A DNA stretch of 64,000 nucleotides from Isoetes taiwanensis (taxonomy: Eukaryota > Streptophyta > Lycopodiopsida > Isoetales > Isoetaceae). The notes under the pieces were generated by a model that was not told the origin of the DNA, did not search any database, and was given only the letters and a program-made list of their open reading frames with translations. The stretch covers positions 6,262,945 to 6,326,944 of the forward strand of contig JAJEKV010000008.1 of NCBI GenBank assembly GCA_021234155.1, read 5' to 3'. Position numbers and translations under genes: made by a program. Positions 46,435 to 59,100 of the stretch are shown piece by piece; the first letter of the stretch is position 1; the number at the start of each line of letters is the position of its first letter.

Positions 46435-47048
46435 TCATAACATGAAATATCTTAGAATATCGTCCACGGAGACCAATTGGCCTATGGGACCCAAACAAAA
46501 AGAGAGCAGCAAGTGTATTACTGTCAGGATTAAAAAACCCCCGCCCTGAAGGGTTTTCGAGGGAGAAACCTTAGCAGTAATAAGTATGCTGATACACTGT
46601 AAAATTGTATAGGACATTTCAATACTGCCCCGGAGGACACAACTAAATCTATATATCCATAACCTCCTGGAGGTATGGCCCCAATAAGCCCACGGAGGCA
46701 GTATTCAATAACTCATGCAGCGGCTGGTCAGGCACAACTAACCAAATATACCATGCCCGGATATGGGCAAACACTGGGCAGATCTGAAGGGCATGACATT
46801 CATCTTCAATGACGCCCTAGTGGCAACACTAACAAAACCTATCCTCCTGTGCTTCCCGAGTCCAACGCCCTGTCTCAATGCGAAGACGATGCGCACCCGT
46901 GTGAATAGAAGCTATAAGTCTGTGCTTCTTCATGGGCAAATGGGTGCGCAAATCTTGGTCGCGGGCCTCGTGATTCGGGGCAATCGCTTTCGGCAATGCC
47001 GCCCGGCCGTGCGTGGCGGAACACACTCGCAAAGACAAAGTATAAGAC
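46435..47048 (-). pseudogene. LINE 3' fragment with C-terminal zinc finger
   Basis: The minus strand gives HRLRIETGRWTREAQEDRFC, then CCH-GVIEDECHALQICPVF and HIRAWYIW. This is the same C-terminal CxxC...E.E.H...CP plan as the LINE at 44211-44583. The remainder down to 46435 is the decayed 3' end. No tail or duplication was located. Confidence 0.7.
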
Positions 47049-47192
47049 AAAATACCCCCTCGGGTTCTCAGAACAATCTGCTTCGGCCGCCACGGCGGTG
47101 GGCACACACACCGCTAAGCGGCGCCGCCACATCCACCGCTAAGCGGCCCCGCCCGGCAGTTGCCCCCCGAGAGAACCCGAGGGGGGTATTTT
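47049..47192. repeat. Inverted-repeat (foldback) element, 144 bp
   Basis: Arms AAAATACCCCCTCGGGTTCTC (47049-47069) and GAGAACCCGAGGGGGGTATTTT (47171-47192) are complementary apart from one C. The centre is GC-rich, with CCGCTAAGCGG twice and GGCGCCGCC, unlike its AT-rich surroundings. It is likely a MITE, inserted in or beside the LINE fragment. Confidence 0.7.
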
Positions 47193-47198
47193 CCCGTG

Positions 47199-48033
47199 CG
47201 TAATAGACGGGAGGTTGAAATTGCGTACATGAATGGCTATGGAGGAGACTGTTTCCTTGCCGGATACAGCTATGGCGCATTCTTTCTTTGAATGCTTTCG
47301 CCTGGGAATCAAACCTAGATATCTATGGCTATGCACTGTCTGCCGGATTTAAGCCAGAAACCATATTGTAATATACATACTCCGTCATTTACATCCGCCC
47401 TTTACATGAAAAAAATACCACAAGACTCATGGATCTTAAAGAAAAGCTTCAAAAGCAAACAGAGACAGAAGAAGCAAGCCTTTAATACAGTCCATTTGTC
47501 GGATTAAAGCAAACAAATAGCATCAGACATGGCAAAAAGATGGCTCACTTTGATATTCAAAGCACGGTATTGCAATGGCAAGCGAATATATCCTCAATCT
47601 CTGCCCCAGAGCATGATGCCCCATGTTTTGGACGGCATAGCCAATTTCGGCGACCTTCAAACCGGGTTGCTGGAGCTTGAACCAAAGCACAAGGAAGCCA
47701 GGAGCTAAAATATATGCTAGGTTCTCATGGTCCAGCATCTTCTGCAAATAAACCTAAAACTGAAGCAGAGCCAGATCTTAGATAAAATCCACGAATCGTG
47801 AGAAAGCAGAGCCACGAGCTGCAACTCAGACGCCACGAATCGTCACACTATGCCATCTCAAAATAATATAGTGCAACGGGCCGAATCGTCATAGCCACGA
47901 GCTACAATCAGGTGCAGAAATAATGAAGAAAACAGGAGAGAGCTTAGCGGCGCCGCTCTGCCAATGTCGGAGAAGATTACAGGTTATAAAACAAGCCTAA
48001 TATAACATTTATTTCAACCTCCCGTTTATTACG
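47199..48033. mobile_element. Possible 835-bp element with 23-bp terminal inverted repeats
   Basis: CGTAATAGACGGGAGGTTGA at 47199 and its complement ending at 48033 pair over 23 bases with one mismatch. No coding was recognised between them. A flanking duplication could not be confirmed. The two may instead be ends of unrelated copies of one repeat. Confidence 0.5.
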
Positions 48034-48248
48034 TGTGATGTTGCAGGTTCACCAGGTCCTCTTATAAGCAGCCACTGCTGATCCTTATAAAAGAAGGAAA
48101 CGTCTTCTGCAATGGAAAAACCAGTTACCCCTTGTGAAACCTCCTTAGATGGGTTCTTGTCCTTTGTCGTCCTCTTCTTCTTGGCTGCCTTCTGGGAGGA
48201 GCCTGCTTCAGGGTTTTCCTTGCTTTTGCAGGACAAATGACCAAACAT
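48009..48248 (-). CDS. Hypothetical Lys/Ser-rich protein fragment
   Basis: 79 codons. The N-terminal half is rich in Lys and Ser (SQKAAKKKRTTKDKN), the rest reads FFYKDQQWLLIRGPGE. The last part overlaps the inverted repeat ending at 48033. There is no family recognition and it may be chance. Confidence 0.25.
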   Translation of the reverse strand: MFGHLSCKSKENPEAGSSQKAAKKKRTTKDKNPSKEVSQGVTGFSIAEDVSFFYKDQQWLLIRGPGEPATSHVINGRLK

Positions 48249-48339
48249 AAGTTTAAAACAAAAACTATGAGAGACCGCACTTCAAAGTAAAACAACGCCC
48301 TCATGCATGCCTAGACAGCCAATGGACAAAATCTTTGTG

Positions 48340-48532
48340 CCTATGTGCGCATAGGCAAGTAGTAAAACAACAAGCTTGCCCATGCGCGCATAGATGAGGA
48401 GTGTAAAATAACAAAGTGCCTATGCACGCATACATAGACAGTGAAAACAAACATCGAGCATATGCTTGCATAAGCATCTAGTACTAAAAAAAGGTAGAAA
48501 AGGGGCCAAGCCTATCCGCGTATAGGCATCCT
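48340..48532. repeat. Palindrome cluster 1 (GCCTATGCGCGCATAGGC type)
   Basis: Five palindromic sites about 40 bp apart: GCCTATGTGCGCATAGGC, GCCCATGCGCGCATAG, GCCTATGCACGCATA, GCATATGCTTGCATAAGC and GCCTATCCGCGTATAGGC. Related clusters lie at 49041-49145, 50505-50735 and 62583-62760, around the DUF7869-type gene. Confidence 0.85.
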
Positions 48533-49040
48533 AGGACAATCATATGTTAAAAGGGACACAAGTGAGCAAAAAGTAGGCAAAAGATATGACAAACAAGCCC
48601 AAAATCCACTAGCTTCGACACTTTAGAAAAGTCCTAATCAAGCAACAAATGCACCAAAAGTTCTACAAAATAAAGTAAATTACTTATACCTAAGATTTTG
48701 ACATACCTTCCACTTGCCATTTGCTGCTAACTATGCAAATCGCTATGGAGATGCAGCAGTTCGAGAAAGAAGAGCAAATTTCGAGGCGGAGGTCGCGAGC
48801 CTTGGAGCAAGGTCTGTATGCAAAAATGGATGTTTGTTTCTCCTATTTATATTCTATTACATACTTTGCTTTTTTCCCGTGGTTTCATGCATAAAGATTA
48901 AGCTTTAATGTCATGCATTGCGATATGGAGTTACAGTCTAGGCTGCCTGAGCATAATACCTTTTTCGTTGCTTGTACGTGAGGGCATATGCTTTTCGTAT
49001 TTCATATATTCCTTGTCAATGTGAGCATGGACATACTATT

Positions 49041-49145
49041 TATTTTTATTGCTTGCCTATGCGCACATGGGCAAGTAATGTACTTCTTGTGTAAGCGCTA
49101 CTAATCGGACTGTTTACATCAATATCGCCTATGTGCACGTAGGCT
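49041..49145. repeat. Palindrome cluster 2
   Basis: GCCTATGCGCACATGGGC and GCCTATGTGCACGTAGGC, 70 bp apart, probably in an intron of the transposase gene. Confidence 0.75.
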
Positions 49146-50504
49146 TACTACATTTGATATGAGAGGGCTTGTTAGCTGAGTCAAATCATCCTCCTTGTGC
49201 AGCAATGGATGGCAACAATGAAGACGTTACTATTTCATCTCCTCCTGCAAATGTTGCAATATTCCCTCGTGGTTGTTACAGCACACCCACACAAGGTAGT
49301 GAGGATGAAGATTACTGTGATACAGTTCTCTCGAACACTATCTCCACACCGTCTCCATCCCGTTTATACTTGATGCATTGGTTTACCTCTTTTCAAACTC
49401 CATCTCCAAAACACATTTTATAGCGCTCATCTGTGTTTAGAACACCCCCTCCCTCCCATTTGCAACCTCAAAACAACTTCTTGTCCTCACCTACTTAACC
49501 AACCCACTCTATTTTTGAAACTCCTTTGCCTCTCTAGGAATTGCAACTATCGTTATAAGATATAGCAGATTCTAAGGAGAGACTTGTGTTGCATGCTACT
49601 GGCCCTTCCTTAACCCAAAGGGTAGATAAGGAAGACCATCACATTTTGAAGAGAAGGTCGAGGACATGGTTTCCCATCAAATCCGGCTCTTCAGTTCAGG
49701 GCGAGAGGGTTAACGCCACAATGCTTGAAGTCAAATTGTTCTGTACTCCTTAAAGACTTAAATGGCAATCCTGCAGAGTTGCTAAGTCAAAAAAAATCCA
49801 TACAGCAAGTGTGAAAAGATTTAAAAGGGATCTCAAGGTAAAAGCTTCTAGAACTGTTATGCACGATCTGGCTTACATGAGGAAGTTGAGGAGATTGATT
49901 TGCTGTAAGAAAAAATGTTTAGTAACCTTCAAGTTTTCTTCTTTAAGGCACATAAGAGAAAGTTTCTTATCTATATCTAAAGGTGACCAAGAATTGTACT
50001 TGGCATATCGCGTCAGGCCTGAACGAGGAGACAATTTTTCTTACTATGTTTCGAGCATTACAGTGTGCCAACTTGTTTTTAAAAGAACACATGCTATTGG
50101 AAGTTGTCGCATGTCAAGGGTTCAAAAAAGATGACAAAAATCCGTATAATAATGACTATTGTCACCCAAAAAAAGTGGTCGCTATGCATTGCCTGAAGCA
50201 AAAGCATGGCTGGTAGGCTTCTTTGGCTCCAACTGCGAGCGCTTCCCAACAATCATGTATATCATCGGACATCATTACTAAGAAGGAAGTCTACAGCATG
50301 TACAAAGATCTTTTTCAGTATTCGAGACAGAAATTCATATCATATTCCTACCTTTTGGGGTTATGGAAGCAAGAATTTAATCTTGTTAGGATTTTAAAGA
50401 GGCACCAGTTTTCGGTATGTTCTACCTGCTCAACATTGAAGGAGAAAATATCTATGGCAACGGATCATTTAGAGAAAAGTACATTTTTTGTTTCAAAATT
50501 TTTG

Positions 50505-50735
50505 TAAGCTTGTCTATGCGCGCATAGCATGTCTACTAAAATTTGAAAGCAATTCTATGCGTGCATAGCATGGTTCTTTAATCTTGAAAGCTTGACTCTA
50601 TGTGCGCATAGTATGAGATCGGAGTTTGTAAACTCTGTCTATGCATGCTTCGCATGGCTCCTACATTCTGGAAGCTTGTCCATATGCCCATAGCAAGGCT
50701 CCTAAATCCTAGAAGCTTGTCTTTGCTTGCACATC
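50505..50735. repeat. Palindrome cluster 3: about five 45-bp units
   Basis: Each unit contains AAGCTTG...CTATGCGCGCATAGCATGG or a variant (CTATGCGTGCATAG, CTATGTGCGCATAG, CTATGCATGCTTCGCATGG, CATATGCCCATAG). It lies between two coding blocks, so it is likely intronic. Confidence 0.82.
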
Positions 50736-52156
50736 GTCCTTACTGTTCTTTTGAGGTATTGACTAATGTCCTTGACTACATGTCAAATAACTCAGGAATT
50801 ACAAGTTCACAGAGAGGTTCAAGCCATGGAAAGAAAGAAACTAGCAAAACATAGAAAGAAATCTTTGGAGATGCCACTCGAATATATGTCTGTGGTGGTA
50901 GACGACATGGACCAAAAAAAGATATCGCTACCCCATTTTGCAAATGTTCCAAAAGATTTAGATGAATCTGATTATTTGAGGTTGCATCTAGTTGGCGTCG
51001 TGACCTTTCATGGAGTTGTACAGTGCAAAGTATTTTTGATGTATCCAAATATGCACGGCGATCCTAACCTCACGATGACAATACTAAATAAGATTCTACT
51101 GGCAAAGGAGAAGCTGTCTCCAGTGTCGTACTTACAGTTAGACAATACTACTAGAGAAAACAAAAACCAAGTTTTATTTACATATTGCGCAATGCTGGTT
51201 AATTTGGATATCTTTTGAAAGGTCAAGGTTGGTTTTTTACTTGTGGGCCACACCATCAGATAGATCAAATATTTAGTCCGTTTTCTGTAAGATTGCACAG
51301 GAAAAAGCATTTTGTCTGTACTCCTTATGCGGTATAATTGAGAAAGCTTCCAATTCAGCTCCAGTTGTCGAAGTGCTTAGCGAGATTTATGATTTCCGTG
51401 AGTTTTTTTTTCCAGTGCCAGTCTGACACAGATCTTGCTATTCGTCAGTTGAATAATTTGACATTTTTCAAGAGTAAAGCACATCTTCAAAAGAAGTACT
51501 TTGTTACCTCCCAAACTTGGCTGCCTAGAGCAAGGTTATAATATTTGAAATATGTTCTCGAATCGAAAGCAATAAGAAGGGCTATTCAGTAGGCACTGAA
51601 AAGTGCGGTAGACTTACAGAAAAGAACAAGGACAAGAATCCCTTCATCTACGTAACCAAATCCCTAAACATCATCTCTCTAAAAGTTGCTTTTTTTTTGT
51701 CCTGGTAGTCAACTCCATCCCTTTGTTGAGACAGACCAAGGAATTGCAAAGGGTTCTATTTTTCGCAGTATTAAAGTCAGGATCGTGTAATGTACCCCGG
51801 AAATTGACGTGTCTTAAAAAAGGAAGGAAGGCCAAACTCCAGAAAAACTTTTAAATTTGAATAAGGTGATGCTAATAGATGTACCTTCAACTGATGATGA
51901 CAAAGAGCGTCCTTTTTAGATTGCAATGGTTAAAGATATTGTTTACAAAGACAAACTTCCATCAGTGGTAAAAGTTCATCGGTATGCCACTAAGGATACA
52001 GATCCTTTTGTTGGTCGGTATGGTCCTGTTATAATTCCTTTCAAGAGGGGCCGGAAAATGATGAATAAGAATAATATGGACAATTTGGACCTGAATGAAA
52101 CTCAAGTATTGGCTTTTGATTTTACAATGAAGGTTCATAACAACAGGCTATGCATG

Positions 52157-52161
52157 ACAAT
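52157..52161 (+). repeat. Target duplication of the Ty3 element, left
   Basis: ACAAT, repeated at 62340-62344 on the other side of the element. Confidence 0.95.
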
Positions 52162-53141
52162 TGTTAGAGGTCTGTCACCCCTCTAGCACATAACACAGAT
52201 CTTACAATCAACAGACATCAAATACTTATTAGACCGGAGATTGGAATTGAATGTGAGATTTAGTAACATACCCAGGATGCATTAAGCCAGTTTGAAAGCT
52301 CTCCCATGCTTGCAGTGTCAATGTTCAAGGAAGGAATTTGCTCCATTGCCTAGTATGCGAATGTAGAATGGATTTAAGATAGAACACGGCAAAACAATCT
52401 AAACAAGATTTACAGATCAATTCTCAAGACAAGTAACAATTCTCATTGATTGATTGCACAAGAATAACAAGGACAAATATCAACATGGAAAACATGGTAA
52501 ATTCTTGCATACAGAATGGAATAGCTTTTGCATAGAACAGTTGGGAAACAGATCCTTCTCTTCAATCTGGGCCCAGTATAGTCAAATCCGCCAAGTATGG
52601 TCAGATCCGGCTCTCCTCCTCTGGTTTCCGCTGACTCCTCATATGTCACCTCTGCTATATCTTTGCGCTTCTTTGCTTCACGCCTCTTCCCAAAATAACG
52701 GTTCATATCTTGTTTTTGCTTTTTAACATAATTGTTGACTTTCAATGGTTAACCTTTAACTTTGCGTTTCATTCCTTTAAGACCTTTAATTGTTTCCTTA
52801 GTATTTTTCCATTGTATGGTCTACGTTGCCCTTGTTTATGTTGGTGCTTTTACTTCATACTAAGGTACATGTTGTGACCTTTAAAAGGCCAACATTATTT
52901 TTACGTTGGCATACTTTTATTGCCCTTGTTGCCTTACTCTAAACCTTCCACATACTTCAAGGTTACTTGCTTGTCTTTTGTTTAACACATTTAAAATATC
53001 TACTTCTAACTTGTCTTTAACATACCAACTTAACAATTAAAACAAGATTACAATGTCTTTTAGTCCGAGTCTTCATCACGGCGTCTTGCTCGCTTGAAGT
53101 ATGTTGGGGGTTCGTCTTCCACAAGCTCCAAGTCCCCAACA
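52162..53141 (-). repeat. 3' LTR
   Basis: Begins TGTTAGAGG and ends CCCCAACA on the plus strand. It matches 61356-62339 throughout except around 52636-52668. The polyprotein frame ends inside it at 53060. Confidence 0.96.
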
Positions 53142-56100
53142 TCCTTCTCCCCCCCTTTAGAGGAGAGCGTATGCTCTCCATGCTGGTCTGGTGGAGGTGG
53201 TGCAGACAAGAGAAGATGATGCTGCTTGCAATTCCTGTAAAAATGAAAGATGTCAATTTTTCTTCGACCTTTCATAGCTGCATCTGTATCATAGTAAGAA
53301 GCCGAAGCATCAATAAGGAAATTCCTTTGAGCCATTTCTTCAAAAAGTTTGAGACATGCTACTGGCAAATGGTTAGACTTGAGGAAAATAGCAGTGTCCA
53401 TCATGGTACGTTTGCATGAAAGATTGGGATTGATATTAATCAACAATTCTTTTGAGTGCGTCTGAGGTTTCGTAAGCAATTGTAAAAACTTGCAATACTT
53501 GACCTGTTGATAAATCAAGGGATCCGGGCTGTTTTGAGCTTGCTCAATAAAATATTCTAAGTTTTGCCAAATCTCTGCTGGTCTTTCCCATGAATCACCT
53601 GGAATTATGGCCCAATTATCTAGCCGTTGTTGATCAGCATCTTTCCACATGTGACGTCGCTGGAAACGTGGATCAAAGTTGCAATCGTTTTGCAAATATT
53701 GAGGTGCCTTAAGAAGGTTCAACTGAACTGTTCGATTTTCAAGATATTTCTGTCTCCAATGATCATCAAATTTTGGCACATAAATGGGAAGATGGAAAAG
53801 ATCGTCAGATAAGGCAGCTTTTTGTTGGTTCGAACAGAATGTTTCAATTTGACTCCACAGTGTTTTGTCAGGAAAAGTCTTTTTGATCTCTTGCCATTCA
53901 GCATTCGTAACTGGAGACCAAGCGATCTGAGATAAGAGTATTGGTGGATACTCCAATTTTTGAAAATATTGATTATGATTGCAAATAACTTGGGACATGG
54001 AGCGGATCCAAATATGATAATCATATTTGGGATCATCAAAGCTAATCTTCATGGCTTGGTATAAGATCGTTTTTGCTTGCTGATAGTGATGTTTGAAGTT
54101 TGCTTCTGCTAACTCATGGTCTTGGTCAGGTAAGAAGGGTAAAAGCACAATATTGGGAAGGAAAGTGCATGGTGTTATGGGTTGTGCCATGACTTCATCA
54201 TAATTCTGATTTGATTCCCATATCCGCACATGGACTTCAGCATAATACGTTAAGATATAGCCTTGTACATCAATAACCCAAGCTTGACATAATTCTGAAT
54301 TTTCTAATAAAAGATGGTTATGACAAACTGCAGTAACAAATAATCTCTGATCATAGAATGAGAGTTTGAACCAGAAGATCATAAACCTAGAATCTGATAT
54401 AGGTTTGAGGGGATTAATACCAAAAGATAGAAGTTTGAGCTTCAAGAGCATCAAGTCATATTGGTAATTTAACTCCAAGTTGGAAGGTCTCGGAAAGTGG
54501 ATATCTTGAGCAATTTGAGTAAGGGAGGTCTTAACATCCATAACCTGTTGCTGCAACTCTTGATTCTCTGCTCGCAAATCTTGCAGAGTCTGCAAAACCT
54601 TTTGCATCTTAACTTGGAATTGTTGCTTTTGCCTCTCAAATGTGTCATGCAATTGAGACATGTTAGTAGCAAGTGGTAAGCTTGGTTTATCTAGTTGGCT
54701 CTGTAAATTGGCACACTTTAATTCCAACTGCATATTGGCTTCCTGCTTAGATACGAGCTCAACTTCTAAATGTTGAATTTGTTTCTGTAATTGTTCCACC
54801 TGTGCTTGAGTATTAGCAATGATGGCGTCCTTGGAGTCCAGTAGCTCTTTAAGAAAATTCTCTTGTCTTTGAAAAAAATCTTTCATTTTGATTGTAACAT
54901 CGGTAGTATCTTTAGTCTCTTGAGTAACTGGTTCAGCGTACATTACCATGGGATCGTCCTGCACAGGTGGGATTTCTTGAGGCAAAACATTGGAGGGTGC
55001 CTGATGAGACATAACATAATTAAGGATTAATTGTAGTTGCGTAGCAAATGGCAACTGTTGCGTATAGTAATCTTTAACATGGTTTAGTTGGATTATTAGT
55101 TGCCGTGTAAAAATAGTTGCCCAAGGCATAAGTATGCCCTTTGTAGATAAAATAACCCTCGTGAGCCACTTCTTGGATAATGTATGAGTGTTGTATGCCA
55201 TCATCTTTTTCTTCAAATGCAGGAAGATGGCATGATATGGAGCCCTTGCGGCCTTGATGCTATATTGATTAGCTACCTTATATATGCCATACTCTTCAAG
55301 ATCAAAATCTTGATAATAAGGAAGAGTAGGTGCATCTGGAAGTTGTAAAGCATGTTGTACCAAAGTGGCAGTGATAGAGAATGGTCCAGTTTGGAATGTG
55401 GTTGCTGAACACGCATCTGGATCGTAAGTATTTATGAAATGATAGATGATGTTTGGATTTGGTGAAGCAAACTCTAGCTTCACAAAGTCAAGCAATTGTG
55501 CTCTTTCAAGCAACTTAAGAGCTTCAGCATTTAAGGTTGGCAGTCTATGAAAATGAATACATGGCAATGATGGATAATAGAGTGGTGTTATGAACGTGTG
55601 AGTTCGCATAAGAGCCTTTGCCTTCATCTTAAATTGGACCTTCTTAAGTATAGATGCTTTGTTGGCAGGGGCTTTGGAAACTTGGGCTTCCTGCTTGAGT
55701 GCAAAACCCTTGGGTTTTACTGTGTTAGATGTAGCATAATATTGATGCCACCATCTTCGTTGTTCTATGTGATATTGGGCTCGTTTTTGTTCATATAAGA
55801 GGCGTCCCATAATCTGACTTCCTTTGTCAGATTTTCGCCTCCCTAAACCCACAATAAAAACAATTTTATGGGGTGGCCAATAACCAATCTGATACATGGC
55901 ATTCATAAACTGTAAACTTGAAAGTACATGCATTGATGGGTCTGCCCACCAATGTTTACATGCAGGCCCTGGTAATGGTAAAAGCAATAAATGCAATTCA
56001 GCTCTTTGAGATCTGGCAGTCTCTAGTTTCAACATAAAACCCCTTCTTGATGTGTATTCTTCCCACTCCCAAAGATAAAGAGTGAAGTACGGTCTTTCAA

Positions 56101-59100
56101 GAGTTAGAGTATTCAGTCGCTGCCTTTTAATAGGCTGAACCATATTAACAGATAATGTGGTCCGCTCATGATATGGTTTTAATCGGGATCCATTGATCAA
56201 TGTTGGCCATAAATGTCCATCCAGATCTTTCAACTGCACAGATCCATTAGTATTCAACTCTTCAATGATAAATGGTCCTAACCAACGTATTTTCAATTTT
56301 CCAGGATATTTGAAGAACCTGGAATCGTAAAGTAAGACTTTATCACCCTTTTTATAGTCATGGCGACGTAATTTATGATCAAACCAAGCTTTTTGGCGAT
56401 CCTTGGCCACTTGTTGAGCCCAAACAGCTTGTTGCCTAGTCTCATCCAATTGTTCTAGTTTGAGAAGCCGATGTTCTAAGGATTGTACATCCCCTAGCCT
56501 CTCTTTGATAGCAATACGAAGACTAGGTATGACAAATTCAGCTGGTAAAACTGCCTCTACACCATAAGAAAGTTGAAATGGTGTTTGTCCAGTTGCACAT
56601 TTAAAAGTGGTGCGATAGGCCCACAGTATGGCAGGCAGTTTGGTTTCCCAGTCAGTACGGGTGGAATCACAAACTTTACGCATGATATTGATGAGAATCT
56701 TATTGGTTGATTCTGCCTGACCATTGGCACGGGGGTAATATGGAGTAGACTTTCTATGCATTATGAGAAAGTCTGTTGTAAGTATTTCCACAGTCTCATT
56801 GATAAAGTGCACACCACGATCTGAGACTAATTCAATTGGGCATCCAAATCTGGTAATAATTTGCTGGTATAGTACTTTGGCCACACTCTTAGCCATGTTG
56901 TCTTTCAATGCCCTGGCCTCCGCCCATTTGGTATGATAGTCAGTTAAAATCAATATGTACTGGGCCCTCGTATATACAGCAGGAGGTGTTATAGGACCAA
57001 CGAAATCCATGCCCCATTTCTCGAATGGGCCCAAAGGTAAAATTGGATGTAATGGCATGTAATTTCGTGGTCCAGGTTTTCCTACTCTTTGGCAGATATC
57101 ACAAGTTTTGGCCCAAGCAAAAGAATCTTTGAATAGAGTAGGCCACCAAAACCCACTTTGGAGGATTTTCTTGGATGTGAGCTCACCAGAAAAATGTCCT
57201 CCTCCAATGCCATCATGGGCTTCTCTCAAAAGGTCATTAATCTCATGGGGCAAAATGCAACGTCGTAGTACATGGTCTTTACCTTTCTTATATAATTGCC
57301 CAGAAATTAAACAAAATGGAGAAGCTTTTTTCACAAAGTCTCTCTTTTGAGAGATGTCCATTCCTTTAGGACAATCTCCTGTAGCCAAATATTCCACAAT
57401 TCCTGCATACCAAGGTGGTACTGCATTCACTCTAAATAAATTAGCATCAGGAAGTTCATCATTTATTCCCATTGGAAGTTCACCATTGGGAATTCGTGAT
57501 AAATGATCAGGTACCGTGTGAGAAGTGCCTGGCTTAAGGACAATCTTGAAATTATACTCCTGTAATATCAACAACCAACGGTGTATACGTCCAGTCACAC
57601 ATGGTTTGTTGATGAGATATAATAATGCTTGGTGATCTACATAGAACACAAAGAAATTTCCCAGGAGGTAGTGTCGAAACTTTTGGACCGCATATACCAT
57701 GCCAAGTCCCTCGCGTTCTGTGGTAGAGTAATTTTGTTCAGCTTTGTTAAGTTGCTTGCTAGCATAATAGATTGGCTGATCTCTGTTACAATCTTTTTGT
57801 TGAGTTAGTACAGCCCCAATTGCAGTTTTCGAAGCATCAATATGTACATGGAATGGTTTGTCCCATTGTGGTGTGATCAGAATGGGTGCTTTTGCTAATA
57901 TTTCCTTTAAATGGACAAAGGAATCTTGACATTCATTAGTCCATATGAACCTCTTGTTTGAGCTTGTTAATTCGTTCAAAGGGGTTGCAATCTTAGAGAT
58001 ATTTTTTCCAAAGCGCTTGTAATAGTTTACTTTGCCTAGAAAACGTCGGAGTTGGGTAATGTCGCTTGGTGGAGGCATCTCTAAGATTACCTTAACTTTG
58101 TCAGGATCTGTAATCAATCCCTCTTTACAGACTATATGGCCTAATAATAAACCATGTGTTACCAAAAATGTGCACTTTTCTGGATTTAACGAGACTCCAA
58201 ATGCTCGACATCTCTGAAAACATTTTTGAAGTCCGTTCAAATGTTGCGACCATTCACTAAAGACGGTAAAGTCGTCGAAAAAAATCTCCATGAAGGTGCC
58301 AATATATCCCTTGAATACTTGTAGCATAATCCTTTGAAATAAGGATGGGGCGTTAGTAAGGCCAAAAGGCATGACACGATAAGCATAGGTTCCAAATTGG
58401 GTAATGAATGTTGTTTTTAATTGATCTTCAGGGTGGATACGAATTTGATTGTATCCACTGAATCCATCCATGAATGAGTAACATTCATGTCCAGCAACAT
58501 TTTCAAGAACCTGGTCTGTAAAGGGCAAAGGAAAGTGATCCTTTTCAGTGACATCATTCAACCTGCGATAATCAATGCATACTCTTAATTTTCCATTCTT
58601 TTTCTTAACAATGACCACAGGTGATACCCAGTCACTAGTTTCTACTTCATAGATAAATCCTGCTTGTAGCAAACTTTGTATTTCTTTTTCAACTGTTTGA
58701 GCATAACTAGGATTCATCCTATATGCTCGTTGATACACGGGTTTTGCATTTGGCATAAGGGGTATTCTCAATTGACAAGTATCTGGATGTATGCCACGTA
58801 AATCTTGGTAATTCCATGCAAAAATATCTCTATAATTTTCCAACAACAAAGTGGCTTCTTGTAATATTCCTGGCGGTAAGTGAGCCCCAATTTTTATTAT
58901 TTTCTTATTCTCAGGAGTACCCAGATTTATTTCTTGAAGTTCAGGTGCTTCAAGATAAGGTTTAAGTTGTCCCTTCTCTAAACCATGTGCTGGTTTAGGT
59001 GACACTTCCGCTTTTCCCTCAGTCACTTTTGTGAAATGCTCTGGATAGTCTTGGACAGCTTCTACCATGAGACATGAACATGTTTCCTTTTCAAGTTCAT

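Larger units (their letters stand above)
48700..52161 (+). pseudogene. DUF7869-type putative transposase gene, 5' and central part
   Basis: A possible first exon begins MEMQQFEKEEQISRRRSRAL (48740). A Ser-rich segment (49169-49423) follows. The recognised core reads FLTMFRALQCANLF (50030), SYSYLLGLWKQEFNLVRILK and FSVCSTCSTLKEKI (50340-50450). It continues VVVDDMDQKKISLPHF and LQLDNTTRENKNQVLFTYCA (50766-51200), then KVKVGFLLVGH followed in another frame by HQIDQIFSPFS. The VDDMDQ, LDNxxxxNKN and GHTHxxID order is that of DUF7869 proteins. These are suspected DDE-type transposases and common in fern, oomycete and animal repeats (established as a family; catalytic role inferred). Several frameshifts and stops occur. 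The frame reaches LCMTI at 52161, where a Ty3 element is inserted. Confidence 0.75.

Noticed and set aside
46829..47203. Frames in the GC-rich region near 47 kb as a bacterial-like gene
   Set aside because: They are explained by a LINE zinc-finger fragment plus a GC-rich foldback element; no family motif remains.
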